Below are positions 34,191 through 40,838 of a DNA stretch of 40,838 nt, in pieces. The notes beneath the pieces are model-generated. The model was not told the DNA's origin. It made no database searches and saw nothing but the letters and a program-made list of their open reading frames with translations. This stretch comes from SURF-21 sp964462595 (GTDB lineage Bacteria > Actinomycetota > Geothermincolia > Geothermincolales > RBG-13-55-18), in NCBI GenBank assembly GCA_964462595.1, contig CAYWXM010000001.1, positions 1 through 40,838 of the forward strand, read 5' to 3'. The translations under genes were made by a program, and so were the position numbers. Positions within the stretch are counted from its first letter, which is position 1. The number at the start of each line of letters is the position of its first letter.

Positions 34191-34970
34191 ATGCGAAAGT
34201 TGTTCGTCATCCTCGTGGTGGTCATACTTTGCGCCGGAGGCGCAGCCCTTGCTGCCTGGAGGATTGTGGATGACGGTGGGGACGAACAGGCTGTATCGGC
34301 GGGCGAGGTAGGCACTTCCTTCAAGTCGGAGCTTGAGGAAGCGGCCTCCGCGCAGGAGGAGGCGCCCGATGACGGCAGCTCGGCCGGGGGCGATGCCGGT
34401 ACTTCGGATTCCGGTGCTGCGGCGATGGACGAATACACCGGCGAGGACTTTTCGTATACTAACCCCGACCAGCGCTACGTGACCGAGACCCAGAGACACC
34501 AGAACTTTTTCCGTGCGGTAGCGGAGGGGAGGGTGACGCGCCTGGAGGTCACCAGCGCCGACGTCCGTCCCGTGGGGGACCCCAACACTTCCTATATATA
34601 TTTCACCCTCATCACCGACAGCGGCACCAGCAAAGGGACTTTCGTCATGAAGTTCTCCGGGGGGATGTGGAGGATCAGCGCTATCAACCAGCTCACGGGG
34701 GACCTTGGCGGCGGCACTAATTATATTGTGCCGGACAGCTTCGAGGATACCCTCGCGTGCGAGATAGCCGAACTACAGCCCTTCCTCACCAAGGTGGCGG
34801 AAGGCCGCTTCGCCTACATGGAGGTCTATACATTCAACCAGCCGAGCGAGAGCGAGACCGTTTTGACCGGTATAGTGGTGGGAAAGAGCGGCGTCAGCGT
34901 GCCCTCCGAGATGCGCCTGCGCAAGGATTACGGCATCTGGCACTTGACCTACATCACCGATCCGCCATGA
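34191..34970 (+). CDS. membrane-anchored exported protein with two copies of the small β domain
   Basis: The 259-residue protein has an N-terminal membrane anchor ('LFVILVVVILCAGGAALAAW'), a Glu/Ala/Ser/Gly-rich linker (~30-80), then two similar β-domain halves: 'GRVTRLEVTSADVRPVGD...GGMWRISAI' and 'GRFAYMEVYTFNQPSES...YGIWHLTYI'. The same pattern ends the two lipoproteins at 31378-32230. I do not recognise a named family. The ATG at 34191 has GAGG about 12 bases before it and starts the anchor; a GTG at 34152 is the alternative. It is probably part of the same envelope complex as its neighbours. Confidence 0.75.
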   Translation: MRKLFVILVVVILCAGGAALAAWRIVDDGGDEQAVSAGEVGTSFKSELEEAASAQEEAPDDGSSAGGDAGTSDSGAAAMDEYTGEDFSYTNPDQRYVTETQRHQNFFRAVAEGRVTRLEVTSADVRPVGDPNTSYIYFTLITDSGTSKGTFVMKFSGGMWRISAINQLTGDLGGGTNYIVPDSFEDTLACEIAELQPFLTKVAEGRFAYMEVYTFNQPSESETVLTGIVVGKSGVSVPSEMRLRKDYGIWHLTYITDPP

Positions 34971-35006
34971 TGAACGCGCGACAGGCTGACGCCTTTGGGG
35001 TTGAGC

Positions 35007-37523
35007 ATGGGTAGAGCATTCGCCGGGGAAGAGAAGGCCAGATACTGCTCATTCCTCCTGGCCGTTTTACTGGTCTTCACGTTGCTCATCCCTTACCAGG
35101 TCGTTTCCCGAACCCAGGCAGCGGTCGCCGGTGGGACCCCGGAGATAATAGAGGACCCCCTGGGCAGGCTCCCATCAACCCCCGGGGAAGCCCACGAGCG
35201 TCTAGAGGAAAACAAGGTAGATTGGCCCTCTGGGGAGGAAGCAGAAGCAACAGGGTACGAGGCTGCCGGGGTGCAGCACGGTTTGAGGGTCGCCATACCC
35301 TACGATACCGTGGAGGGGTTTACCACGCACGCGAACACTAACGTGCAGGTCGAGCTTTATAACGGAGCCGTGCTAGTGCACACCATCATCGCCAGGACCA
35401 ACAACAGCAAGTGGTTCTATGCCTATTTCGGCGTTGAGGGATACGATATACAGTCAGGGGACTCGGTGAAGGTGACCGACCTGGCGGGGGGAGACACTGT
35501 AACCGTAAACTGTACCCTTACAGGAAGCGTGAATGTATCGAGCAACAGCATTTCGGGTAATGCACCATCCGGCAACCAGATCGACGCTTACGTAAAGATC
35601 CCCAATACATACTACGGGGTCATCCCACCGGGCGTAGAGCACCTGGAGGTGACCGCCTCGGGGGGGACATATACCGCCGGTCTTACCGGCACCAACATCC
35701 GAAACGGCGACGCCGCTTACATCTTCTCCACCGACAAGGCGGGCCACGTGGTGATGAACATAGCCAGGACAGGTCCCATCCTGGTGGTCTATCCGCAATA
35801 CGACGAGGTGATGGGATTTTACAACCCGAGCGCGAGCGTTTCCGTCAAGGCGGGTTCCGCCACCCAGACGGTAGGCAGCGCGGGAGACGGCTTCTTCGAC
35901 GCCTGGTTCATGGACCACGATATCGTCCCGGGCGAGAGCGTGTCCTCCGGCAGCCTGGGAACGCCTCGTTCCATAACCGTGGGGGACATATCCGCGACTG
36001 CGGATCCCTTCACCGACGTGGTCAAGGGCACGGCACCGCCCGGACGGCCCATGCGCATAACCATGAACACCTACTACCGCCCGGTGATGGTGGAACTGGC
36101 GAGCGCAGCCGATGGCACCTACAGCTACGACTTCACGGGCATCTGCGATATATCCGGCATCGAAGTGTACAACGTGGCCTGGTATAACGACGCCGGCGAT
36201 TGCGTGGCCTACGAGTTTTTCACCTACAGCTGGTACATGCCCGAGGGGTATACCGGTCAGGGCTTCGACACCTGGGCGCTGGCCATGAACCCGGGCGATA
36301 AGGTCGCCAAGATAAGGATGGTCTTCCAGACCCTCACCGGCCAGGTGGAGGGGCCGCTTATCTCCGCCGTGCCCCACTCGCGCGTCACCGTGCGCGTCAA
36401 CGACTGGGTGCCTTACGAGAGCCACGTCTCCACCATGGTCACTGCCATCGACGGCGCTTCCATCATGTCCGAGCGCGCCATGTACATGTACGGGACGGTC
36501 GACGGCAAGTGGGGCTCCCACGACTCCATCGGCATACTCACGCCCAGCGCCGAATGGTGCCTGCCCGAGGGAGCCACCTATCCCGGTTTCGACGAATGGG
36601 TGCTCATCCAAAACCCCAATAACGTGCCCGTGCAGGCCAGGGTGCAGTTCCTGGGCATGGGAGGGGTGGTGGATGAACTCACCGTGTATATCGGAGCGAC
36701 CAGCCGCTTCACCGTGCACGTTAACGAGTTCGTGCCCGGCAGTGAGATATCGACGCGGGTGGAGTCCCTGACCGAGTCGGGAGGGGAGGTACTGCCGGTG
36801 TTCGCCGAGCGCGCCATGTACATGGCCACCGCTGACGGCAAGAGAGGCGCCCACGACTCCATAGGGCTTTCCGCCTCGGCATCGGAGTGGTACCTGCCGG
36901 AAGGCACCACGCGCCCGGGGTTCGACGAATGGGTGCTGGTGATGAACCCGGGCGAGCTCGCCACCACCGTGCGGGCCACTTTTCTCACCCCCGACGGGAT
37001 AGGGGGTACCTACGAGATGGTCATGCCCGGCAACTCGCGCGGCACCATACATGTCAACGACTACCTGCCGGGCGAGGATATCTCCACCGTGGTCACCTCC
37101 CTCGACGGGGCGGGCATACTCGCGGAGCGGGCCATGTACATCAATACCGCGGATGGAAAACGGGGCGCGCACGATTCCATCGGATCCTATCAGACCAGCA
37201 CCTACTGGTATCTCCCCGAGGGCACCACGCGGCCCGGCTTCGACGTGTGGGTCCTGGTGCAGAACCCCAACGACGTTGCCGCGGAGGTGCGGGTTTCCCT
37301 GCTGGGGCCGGACGGAACGGCCGCTCAGACCGCTTTCCTCATGCCGGCCGAGAGCCGCCAGACCGTCCACGTCAATGACCTGGTTGACAACCTGGACGTC
37401 TCCGCAGTGGTGGAATGCGTGGGGGCCAGCCCGGTGGGCATCCTGGCCGAGCGCGCCATGTACATGTGGACCCCCGACTTCAAGCAGGGCTCGCACTGCT
37501 CCATAGGCGTCCCCGCTTTTTGA
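35007..37523 (+). CDS. secreted surface protein with four ~105-residue repeats
   Basis: The 838-residue protein has a signal peptide ('LLAVLLVFTLLIPYQVVSRTQAAVA'), an N-terminal region with β-sandwich-like stretches (to ~405), and four repeats beginning 'W(Y/C)(M/L)PEG.T.PGFD.W.L..NP' and ending 'ERAMYM....G.HDSIG'. In nucleotides the repeats start at 36231, 36555, 36888 and 37206. They appear related to cell-wall/adhesin modules of anaerobic Actinomycetota (DUF5719-like), which I cannot check here. No sortase motif or C-terminal anchor is visible; the protein ends at repeat four. The ATG at 35007 is preferred to the TTG at 34995. It lies 36 bases after the membrane-anchored protein. Confidence 0.85.
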   Translation: MGRAFAGEEKARYCSFLLAVLLVFTLLIPYQVVSRTQAAVAGGTPEIIEDPLGRLPSTPGEAHERLEENKVDWPSGEEAEATGYEAAGVQHGLRVAIPYDTVEGFTTHANTNVQVELYNGAVLVHTIIARTNNSKWFYAYFGVEGYDIQSGDSVKVTDLAGGDTVTVNCTLTGSVNVSSNSISGNAPSGNQIDAYVKIPNTYYGVIPPGVEHLEVTASGGTYTAGLTGTNIRNGDAAYIFSTDKAGHVVMNIARTGPILVVYPQYDEVMGFYNPSASVSVKAGSATQTVGSAGDGFFDAWFMDHDIVPGESVSSGSLGTPRSITVGDISATADPFTDVVKGTAPPGRPMRITMNTYYRPVMVELASAADGTYSYDFTGICDISGIEVYNVAWYNDAGDCVAYEFFTYSWYMPEGYTGQGFDTWALAMNPGDKVAKIRMVFQTLTGQVEGPLISAVPHSRVTVRVNDWVPYESHVSTMVTAIDGASIMSERAMYMYGTVDGKWGSHDSIGILTPSAEWCLPEGATYPGFDEWVLIQNPNNVPVQARVQFLGMGGVVDELTVYIGATSRFTVHVNEFVPGSEISTRVESLTESGGEVLPVFAERAMYMATADGKRGAHDSIGLSASASEWYLPEGTTRPGFDEWVLVMNPGELATTVRATFLTPDGIGGTYEMVMPGNSRGTIHVNDYLPGEDISTVVTSLDGAGILAERAMYINTADGKRGAHDSIGSYQTSTYWYLPEGTTRPGFDVWVLVQNPNDVAAEVRVSLLGPDGTAAQTAFLMPAESRQTVHVNDLVDNLDVSAVVECVGASPVGILAERAMYMWTPDFKQGSHCSIGVPAF
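36231..37520 (+). repeat. four in-frame protein repeats, 315-333 bases each
   Basis: Units start at 36231, 36555, 36888 and 37206. Shared residues include W-x-x-PEG, PGF, NP, HVND/RVND and ERAMY. Units 3 and 4 are closest in protein sequence. The units differ at the DNA level, so this is old duplication. Confidence 0.8.
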
Positions 37524-37690
37524 AGCTACGCGCCAGGGCTTGCTCTTTCCATACCAGGCCTGGCATGTCGATCGGCATGAAGGTCAAGCGCGCCGGGCCG
37601 TGACATCCGGAAATGTTCGGGCGCTGACAATGCCGTGCAGCTCTCCGGACGTCTCTGTCGCCTGCGCGATGCACGCAACAGGACGCAACA

Positions 37691-38809
37691 TCAGAAACGG
37701 TGCCGCCCCCTGAACATGTGACGCGGCACGCGAAGCAGGCCGCGAGCGCGTTCCGGCCCGGTGTCGGAGAGAAGGAAAAAGAGCAGGTTGGCAGGGGAGA
37801 AGGAGCGGGAGCGGTGGCCGGGAAGGCCCTGCACCGGCAAAGCGCGCAGGAACGCTCTCATGGCGGCATAGGGGGGGAGGATGCTGTCCAGGGTGCCGGT
37901 GGGCATGTCGAGCCTCTCGTCTATCTCCCCCAGGTAAAGCAGCCCAGGCCCCACGAAACTGCGCACCTCCCAGCGGCGGCACCAGTCATCCACCGCCTGC
38001 CAGTCGATCTCCAACCTGCGCGCTACCTCCACGAGGTCGCGGAATTTCACCAGCCGCGCGTAGCGGTGGTTTACGGCCGCGTCGAGCATGGTGGTTATCA
38101 CCAGGTGCTCGGGGCTCAAGGCCCAGAGATGCATCCCCTCCACCTCCTCCCGGGAGGCGCCCGACCACAGGTCCTGCGAACGGAAACGGGTGCGGCGCTC
38201 GTATTCCTCGGGCCAGTGCATCCCGATATGGATGTCTATCTCCATGGCCGTGTCCGTGCCCTCCACGGGCAGCGAATACACGGTGTAAGCGGGGGCGGGG
38301 ACGAAGGACGGGCGGGCGGGAGCTGGCTCGAAGCCGGCCGCGAGCAGGGCGTCGTTGAGCCCCGCCAGCGACGGCCGCTCCACCAGCAGGTCCAGGTCCT
38401 TGAAACCGCGCGCGCTCTTCCTTTCGTACAGCCCGGAGGTGAGGTAGAACCCCTTGAGGGGGATGGCGCGTATCCCCGCTTTCTCCAGGGCTCCCAATGC
38501 CTTCACCGCGCCGAAGTGGATGATGGTGGTGCGCGCCTTCTCCCTCGCATGCGCTTGCGACCACCGCTGCAGCAGCTCCGGCTGCAGTTTCAGTTCGAAG
38601 CCCGACTCTGAGCAGTCCACGGCGACCGTATGCAGGAGCGGTTCCAGTTCGTGGTAAGCGGCGTTCTCCTCCAGCCTTCCCGCTCCATCGGGGGTGAGCC
38701 GGGCGGCCATCTCCGCCATCGACTCGGCCTGCGCCCCGTCACCATAGCGGTAGGCGGTCGCCGCAAGGAGAAAGCTGCCGGATATGTCCTTACCGGTATC
38801 CGCCACCAC
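37691..38809 (-). CDS. nucleotidyltransferase family protein (NTP_transf_5-like)
   Basis: The 372-residue protein has the family motif 'IPLKGFYLTSGLY' (~116-128) and 'ARGFKDLDLLVE' (D138/D140 as metal ligands), with a later 'MEIDIHIGMHW'. Proteins of this family often sit beside PqqD, B2 protease and HPr-kinase-like genes in RiPP loci, as here. It is divergent from the B2-like gene across 214 bases. The GTG start has AGGAGG 5 bases upstream. The acceptor is unknown; nucleotidyl transfer to a peptide or tailoring enzyme is one idea. Confidence 0.88.
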   Translation of the reverse strand: MVADTGKDISGSFLLAATAYRYGDGAQAESMAEMAARLTPDGAGRLEENAAYHELEPLLHTVAVDCSESGFELKLQPELLQRWSQAHAREKARTTIIHFGAVKALGALEKAGIRAIPLKGFYLTSGLYERKSARGFKDLDLLVERPSLAGLNDALLAAGFEPAPARPSFVPAPAYTVYSLPVEGTDTAMEIDIHIGMHWPEEYERRTRFRSQDLWSGASREEVEGMHLWALSPEHLVITTMLDAAVNHRYARLVKFRDLVEVARRLEIDWQAVDDWCRRWEVRSFVGPGLLYLGEIDERLDMPTGTLDSILPPYAAMRAFLRALPVQGLPGHRSRSFSPANLLFFLLSDTGPERARGLLRVPRHMFRGRHRF

Positions 38810-39023
38810 CTTATCCTCCTTGCGCCACCTGCGGCGAAATCTCGAAATGCCTGTCCACCACGCCTGTTAATTCTACCCGAAAAGACGTACTCGCCGTTAC
38901 GGCTCTTGAGGGGATGGGGCGGAGAAGCGGCCGTACATGCCTGTACCTTGGAAATGGCTGCATGCTTCCAGCACCTGATGAAGAATGTGCCAAGGGTTCG
39001 AGCACTTGGGTTATACTTGGTGC
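38810..39023. promoter_or_regulatory. divergent region ahead of the B2-like gene
   Basis: A TATACT (39012-39017) lies only 6 bases before the ATG at 39024. If it is a -10 the mRNA would be leaderless; the -35 region has no clear hexamer. No precursor-like small gene with a good ribosome site was found here. Confidence 0.35.
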
Positions 39024-39446
39024 ATGAAAAAAAAGCGAACGTCCTGGCTCATGGAGATGTGGAAGATCAAGTTAAGATCATGGCGCGATTCGGCGCGCAT
39101 CTACGCGCGTTCCGGGATAGCCCTGCTGCGCTCCCTTCTCTTCCCGGCGCAGGAGATGCGCGGGCTCGAGAAGCGGCTGGCGGCCGGGAAGCGCGCGCGT
39201 GAGGACGTGGTCCTGCGCCTCGCCGGCAGGTGGTTCGGCCTGCTGGGCAGTCTGGGCCTGCGGCCGTCCTGCCTCACGCGCTCCCTGACCCTGGCGCGCG
39301 TGCTGCGCCAGGAAGGTCACGATGCCCACCTGGTCTTCGGGGTGCGCGGGGACAACGGGGATATGGAGGGACACTGCTGGGTCGCGGTCGATGACAGGCA
39401 CCTTACCGATGCGCCGGAGAGCTTCGAGGAACTGCAGTATGGCTAA
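39024..39446 (+). CDS. lasso-peptide B2-like transglutaminase-family protease
   Basis: The 140-residue protein has the B2/transglutaminase-like core: C83 in 'PSCLTRSLTLARVLRQEGH', H117 in 'GHCWVAVDD' and a downstream Asp, the Cys-His-Asp triad. B2 proteins cut the leader from lasso and related peptides. The N-terminal ~40 residues are basic and helical. No ribosome site precedes the ATG at 39024; another ATG at 38985 is possible but starts with an unlikely segment. The stop overlaps the PqqD-like gene. Confidence 0.9.
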   Translation: MKKKRTSWLMEMWKIKLRSWRDSARIYARSGIALLRSLLFPAQEMRGLEKRLAAGKRAREDVVLRLAGRWFGLLGSLGLRPSCLTRSLTLARVLRQEGHDAHLVFGVRGDNGDMEGHCWVAVDDRHLTDAPESFEELQYG

Positions 39447-39750
39447 GGAGTCGTATTCCTCGCGTGAGATCGGGCCCGGCTCCAGGCTGCAGCGAGTCGA
39501 GGGCATCGCCTGGCGCGTTATCGACGGGGAAGCGGTGCTGGTCAACGTGCGCAGCGACGAGGTCATGCACCTCAATCCCGCGGCTTCCTTTTTGTGGACA
39601 AGCCTGGACGGGCAGTTGTCGCTGGAGGATATCGCGCGTTCCATGACCGCGGAATACGACGTGGACCTGGAGACCGCCCTCGCGGACGGCATCGATTTCG
39701 CGACGGAACTCGTGGAGCAAGGAGCGGCAGAGCTTGTCGAACTGGAGTAG
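39439..39750 (+). CDS. PqqD-like/lasso B1-like peptide carrier
   Basis: The 103-residue protein shows the PqqD fold with 'ENGIAWRVIDGEAVLVNV'-like β-strands ('GIAWRVIDGEAVLVNVRSD'), 'EVMHLNPAASFLW' and 'LSLEDIARSMTAEYDVD'. It binds the leader peptide of a precursor and delivers it to the protease or radical SAM enzyme. The ATG overlaps the end of the B2-like gene and its own end overlaps the HPr-kinase-like gene, so translation is coupled. The frame is open upstream to 39322 but that part has no domain. Confidence 0.88.
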   Translation: MAKESYSSREIGPGSRLQRVEGIAWRVIDGEAVLVNVRSDEVMHLNPAASFLWTSLDGQLSLEDIARSMTAEYDVDLETALADGIDFATELVEQGAAELVELE

Positions 39751-40633
39751 TTCTTACCTCGTCGCCGGCACGCGCCTTCAGATTTTTTCTTCCGCCGGCG
39801 ACCCGACCGCTTATCTCCCGCATGCCATGGGCGAATTCGCCGCCCCCGGTAAGGGCGTCGCGGACATAACCATAATTATCCAGGCGGACGACGAGGCGCA
39901 GGCCGACCCCCTGCGGCGTTTCTTCCCTCCCCAGTTCAAGCTGGAAAAGACGGGTGAAGGGCTGTCCTTCGATGGCAGGGAAGGCAGGAGAAAGCGCCTG
40001 GGGATCATCTCCCCCGACCTTTCGCGCGCGGAGATGGGGCTCCCTTTGCTGGACCGCCCCTGGCGCATCGCCGAGGAGGAGGAAGCGGTGCGCGAAGCCC
40101 TGCAGGCCTTCGTGGGGGCCTGCCTGCAGTGCCGCCTGCTCGAAGAGGGAGGCACCTTTATACATGCCGCCGGCATTATCTGGCAGGGAGGGGGGTTTTT
40201 GTTTACCGGGCACACGCGGGCGGGGAAGACCACCCTCAGCCGGGAGTTTCCAGCCGAGGCCGTGCTCGGGGACGACCTGGTGGCGGTACGAGAGGAGACC
40301 GAGGGGTTCAGGCTCTTCGGTACCCCCTGGCCGGGAAGGGAAGGGGGCAAGGTGGCCTACGGGGGCGTGCCTCTGCGGGCGGCCTTCAACCTCCACCCGG
40401 AGCTGCAGCCCGGCCTGCATCGCCAGTCCCCCGCGGAAGCCCTGGCGGAGCTTACCGCCAACGCGCCGCGCCTCGGATACTCCGGAGAGGAAAGCAAGCT
40501 CCTGGTAGTATTTTCAAGTTTTGCGCAGGCCGTCCCGATATACATCTTGAGCTTCAGGCTCGGCGATGACGTCATGCCGTATTTAAGGCAGGCAGCTTTA
40601 GAGAGAGGTGAAGAAGATAGACCCGACGGGTAG
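39734..40633 (+). CDS. HPr-kinase-like protein of RiPP loci
   Basis: The 299-residue protein has a C-terminal kinase domain with 'TFIHAAGIIW' (H144), P-loop GHTRAGKTT (159-167) and an acidic 'LGDDLVAV' (178-184), matching HPrK/P-related kinases. In the lasso peptide paeninodin locus such a kinase phosphorylates the peptide C-terminal serine; here the target is unknown. The first ~110 residues are a distinct domain. The TTG start has GGAG about 9 bases upstream and overlaps the PqqD-like stop by 17 bases. Confidence 0.88.
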   Translation: MSNWSSSYLVAGTRLQIFSSAGDPTAYLPHAMGEFAAPGKGVADITIIIQADDEAQADPLRRFFPPQFKLEKTGEGLSFDGREGRRKRLGIISPDLSRAEMGLPLLDRPWRIAEEEEAVREALQAFVGACLQCRLLEEGGTFIHAAGIIWQGGGFLFTGHTRAGKTTLSREFPAEAVLGDDLVAVREETEGFRLFGTPWPGREGGKVAYGGVPLRAAFNLHPELQPGLHRQSPAEALAELTANAPRLGYSGEESKLLVVFSSFAQAVPIYILSFRLGDDVMPYLRQAALERGEEDRPDG

Positions 40634-40838
40634 TGAGTTCATCGACAAGATCTTCCGGGACAGCGTCCCCTATTCGGGCAGCCTCGAGCTGACCCACCGC
40701 TGCAACCTGTCCTGCCGCCACTGTTACCAGTTCTCGCCCCGGGACAGGAGCGAGTTGGACACGGAGCAGTGGAAGAAGGTAATGCGTGAACTCGCGGGCG
40801 CCGGGTGCCTCTTCCTGGCCTTCACGGGCGGGGAACCG
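40608..40838 (+). CDS. radical SAM protein, cut by the window end
   Basis: The first 77 codons are present. They encode 'YSGSLELTHRCNLSCRHCYQFSP' in pieces, with Cys-x3-Cys-x2-Cys ('CNLSCRHC') and the glycine-rich TGGEP near the end. The GTG at 40608 is the first possible start after an in-frame stop at 40599-40601, and it overlaps the kinase gene by 26 bases. Its ribosome site is weak (GAGAGAG). It is probably a SPASM-type enzyme modifying the same peptide as its neighbours, but the C-terminal domain lies outside the window. Confidence 0.85.
   Translation, partial: MKKIDPTGSEFIDKIFRDSVPYSGSLELTHRCNLSCRHCYQFSPRDRSELDTEQWKKVMRELAGAGCLFLAFTGGEP

Noticed and set aside
35454..37496. Long antisense reading frame under the surface protein
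   Set aside because: It is the complement-frame shadow of a high-GC gene: His/Gly/Arg-rich, no domain and no ribosome site.
37552..37575. CCAGGCCTGGCATGTCGAT, resembling the end of the 85-bp repeats at the left edge
   Set aside because: The match is about 12 bases and palindromic by itself; it is too short to call another copy.

Overview
The window is about 40.8 kb of high-GC bacterial DNA. Strong Gram-positive-type ribosome binding sites, many TTG and GTG starts, short lipobox lipoproteins, a minimal SufC/SufB-like (SmsCB) Fe-S machine, an oxygen-sensitive 4-hydroxybutyryl-CoA dehydratase-type enzyme and FixC-type flavoproteins point to an anaerobic or facultative bacterium. The ~105-residue surface repeats ('PEG.T.PGF..W.L..NP') recall deep-branching anaerobic Actinomycetota. 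That taxonomic guess is inference. No rRNA or tRNA gene was seen.

Layout. 1-315: imperfect 85-bp direct repeats with a hairpin. 316-4577: a thiamine-diphosphate enzyme, an MscS channel and a uroporphyrinogen-decarboxylase-like protein. 4698-9016: two divergent PAS histidine kinases and a CheY-like receiver. 9119-12445: an operon of FixC-like flavoprotein, 2[4Fe-4S] ferredoxin and a second FixC-like flavoprotein. 12773-15678: a membrane protein and the two-gene set of a radical SAM putative DNA-modification/repair protein plus its DUF4130 partner. 15683-15811: a miniature inverted-repeat element filling a convergent gap. 15820-22968: two exported S15/CocE hydrolases flanking a broken DUF3574-Cache lipoprotein and a probable RiPP locus (21-residue Cys peptide, radical SAM/SPASM enzyme, small Cys protein). 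A nested inverted repeat lies next to the second hydrolase. 23239-25923: a large PAS/GAF histidine kinase. 26121-28296: the dehydratase with a divergent TetR regulator, sharing an overlapping promoter/operator. 28880-30843: SmsC-SmsB. 30936-37523: a DUF2007 protein and an envelope block (two paralogous lipoproteins, a Wzz/BY-kinase, a membrane-anchored protein with the same small domain, a four-repeat surface protein). 37691-40838: a second RiPP-type maturation locus (nucleotidyltransferase, B2 transglutaminase-like protease, PqqD-like carrier, HPr-kinase-like protein, radical SAM enzyme cut by the window end).

The most promising places for new biology are the RiPP locus at 18965-20630 and the PqqD/B2/HPr-kinase/radical SAM locus at the right end. 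Next come the TAA that splits the DUF3574-Cache protein exactly between its domains, the flavoprotein-ferredoxin-flavoprotein operon without EtfAB, and two repeat families sharing a TGGGGTCA core. Functions are assigned from recognisable motifs only; no database search was possible.
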